Origin: Castor canadensis | Taxonomy: Eukaryota > Chordata > Mammalia > Rodentia > Castoridae | Length of the DNA: 64,000 bases | Direction: 5' to 3' | Assembly (NCBI RefSeq): GCF_047511655.1 | Contig: NC_133391.1 | Coordinates: 131,968,906-132,032,905, forward strand | Shown here: positions 62,181 through 64,000 of the stretch, piece by piece | How the letters are laid out: every line of letters starts with the position of its first letter | How positions within the stretch are numbered: the first letter of the stretch is position 1 | Translations under genes and position numbers: made by a program | The notes under the pieces: generated by a model | What the model was told of the DNA's origin: nothing | Database searches by the model: none | Seen by the model: only the letters and a program-made list of their open reading frames with translations

Positions 62181-62694
62181 TGAAATTGACTCAGTGTTTT
62201 TAACTCTGAATGCTATTGGTGCTTCATGATGAAGCCAATGACTCTGGAATAAATGAAACTCAGATCAGGGAAAAAAGTAATCCATGCCAAAAAAAAAAAA
62301 AATCTAATCCCCTTGAGTACAAATTTCTAATCCCAACTGGGCCCAACTGAAAATGAAGAGGACCCTCTGAAACATAGTGAGCTACTTTGCATTCCAAGCA
62401 AAAGTTCAGGTCTTGGAACAAGAACAAGACATTCCAGGGCTTTTAGACAGTATTCTTTTCCAGATGGAACCAATTTTTTGAAATAGCTTCAAGAATATCT
62501 CTGGAGGTTCAGTGTTATGTGACACTTGAAACTTGAAACCTGAAAGCACATCATAATTTATGGATTTAAAATATGGAACTGGTTGAGGGGATTTAACGCT
62601 GTAATCCCAGTACTCCACAAATCTCAAACCCTAGATTCAGTTCCGTGCTCACTGAAACTTCTCCCGAGCTGTTTCCTCTTCTGTGAAATGAGAA

Positions 62695-63010
62695 GGTCAA
62701 TTTCACCTGTCAGTTAGCTGTAGCAGCTCAAAATCTCAGTGGCCTGATGCAAGAAAACGTATTTCTTGCATGCATCGTGGATGCACTTGTTCTCCCTCAT
62801 CAGTCAGGGACCCAGACTTTGCAGTCACACAACTCTATTAACTTCTAGAGTGTGGTCATCCCCTGTTGTTGGATGAGCAAAGAGAGAAGGAAAAAGGATC
62901 ACATGGCTTTGTTTTCTGGACCAGACCTCTAGGGTACTCCCAACCCTTCTTCCATATTCCAATGGTCAGGACTCCAGTCACATGACTGCAGGAGGCTGGG
63001 ATTGTGGTCT
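62695..63010. repeat. Old LTR-like repeat, class uncertain
   Basis: AAAATCTCAGTGGCCTGATGC, GTATTTCTTGCATGCATCG, TCAGTCAGGGACCCAGACTTTG and CAGTCACATGACTGCAGGAGG resemble the reversed ERVL/MaLR-type pattern. Confidence 0.35.
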
Positions 63011-63359
63011 GACAGTGTGCCCTGGAGGAAGAGGACACAGAGTTTGGTGAACACAGAGCAGATTTCACCACACAATTACTCCAGAAGGTAGTTTGGAGGA
63101 TTACATGAGATAACATATATAAGAACTCATAAAGCTTTCTGAATCAACTAGTCAACGAGTACATTCCTGACTAGGCTGAGGCATCTCCTCTACTCACCTC
63201 ATCCTATGATGCAGAGGAGGCCAAGGCAGTGTCACCATCTTTATGTTATCTACATGTTCCCTTTGCCTCCTTTACCAGGCAGCTTAACCTCATGCTCTCA
63301 GAACTAGCCCTGACTCCCTTTCCACCCTCATCTTGTGTTGCTCTCTTCCTCCCCTACTT

Positions 63360-63470
63360 CATTCTTTCATTCAACAGCTATTCACAGGCTCTGTTCTAGA
63401 CACTGGGAATACAGCAGTCAGACAACCTCTTGCCTTGTGGTGAGAATTTACATTCCAGCAGGACTCTGGT
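63360..63470. repeat. Ancient interspersed repeat
   Basis: TTCATTCAACAGCTATTCACAGG, TTCTAGACACTGGGAATACAGC and GAGAATTTACATTCCAGC are a short copy of the same old repeat type. Confidence 0.5.
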
Positions 63471-63559
63471 CTTGGGGACTTCTTTGAACATACTCTCTGC
63501 CTCTGTGACTTGGTGCTGGTTGTTCTTATCCCCCAAATCTTCCCACAGAAGCCCCTTTG

Positions 63560-63790
63560 TTACCCTCTAATGAAGCACCCTATGTGCACATTTCATGGCA
63601 TTTATCAATCAAGACAATCCTTGGCTCTTTTGTGTGTGTGTTTATTAAGCTGTCTTCCTTCAGCACACTGCAACTCCTAGGAGGGCAGGGATCTCATTTC
63701 TCTTATTCACGTTGTGTCCTCAACAGCTGTTTTCCTGGTAAAAAACAAAAGCTCAGCAAATGTCTATCGAATGAATGGCTCAATGAAGCG
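63560..63790 (+). mobile_element. L2 LINE 3' end remnant
   Basis: AACTCCTAGGAGGGCAGGGATC, CACGTTGTGTCCTCAACAGC and GCTCAGCAAATGTCTATCGAATGAATGG are the L2 3' terminal pattern. It ends about 120 bp before the last exon. Confidence 0.7.
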
Positions 63791-63869
63791 ATGAACTAAC
63801 AAGCAGGGGTCGACACATTTGGCGATGGCGCCCAGCCTGAGGAGGTGTGAGCTCCTGTTTCCTTCCTAG

Positions 63870-64000
<131 letters not shown>

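Overview
This window is mammalian nuclear DNA: a long AT-rich, intron-dominated stretch carrying one recognisable protein-coding gene on the + strand. Six short exons with proper AG/GT boundaries join in frame into an ankyrin-repeat protein that I recognise as ANKRD55. The first coding exon (start codon pair at 11,506) lies near 11.5 kb, and the others lie at 35.4, 39.9, 43.9, 52.1 and 63.9 kb. The window ends inside the sixth coding exon, so about 190 N-terminal residues are present, holding roughly the first five ankyrin repeats. The rest of the protein lies beyond the right edge.

The remainder is intron or upstream sequence. The young repeats are tRNA-derived ID-type SINEs, B1-like (7SL-type) monomers, and composites that join B1 and ID in one unit. 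There are also three short copies of one L1 3' end with a G-rich tract. This combination indicates a rodent. The exact composite structure (B1-ID dimers and B1-B1-ID trimers) looks to me like Castorimorpha (beaver or kangaroo-rat group), but that assignment is from memory and tentative. Older layers shared by placental mammals are also present: MIR, L2, L1M fragments, MER5-like and Tigger/MER2-like DNA transposons, and LTR remnants of MaLR type.

Layout: 1-11.47 kb is upstream or intron 1 sequence with an AT-rich tract, a polypurine tract, an old LTR, an L1M remnant, SINEs and an L1 3' end. 11.47-11.56 kb is the start-codon exon, with a short upstream reading frame overlapping the start codons. 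11.56-35.38 kb is a 23.8 kb intron with microsatellites, MIRs, a Tigger-like element and two old L1 fragments. 35.4-44.1 kb holds three exons separated by introns of about 4 kb, one containing a 2.3 kb L1 ORF2 relic split by a SINE. 44.1-63.9 kb holds two larger introns with trimeric SINEs, a MER2-like transposon, and a nested L1-in-SINE insertion with both target-site duplications readable.

I found no sign of an undescribed biological system. The most informative observations are the target-site duplications that date and delimit insertions, the uORF/start-codon arrangement of ANKRD55, and the donor-like sequence at the start of the second coding exon. Repeat family names were assigned by eye and should be read as class-level calls.
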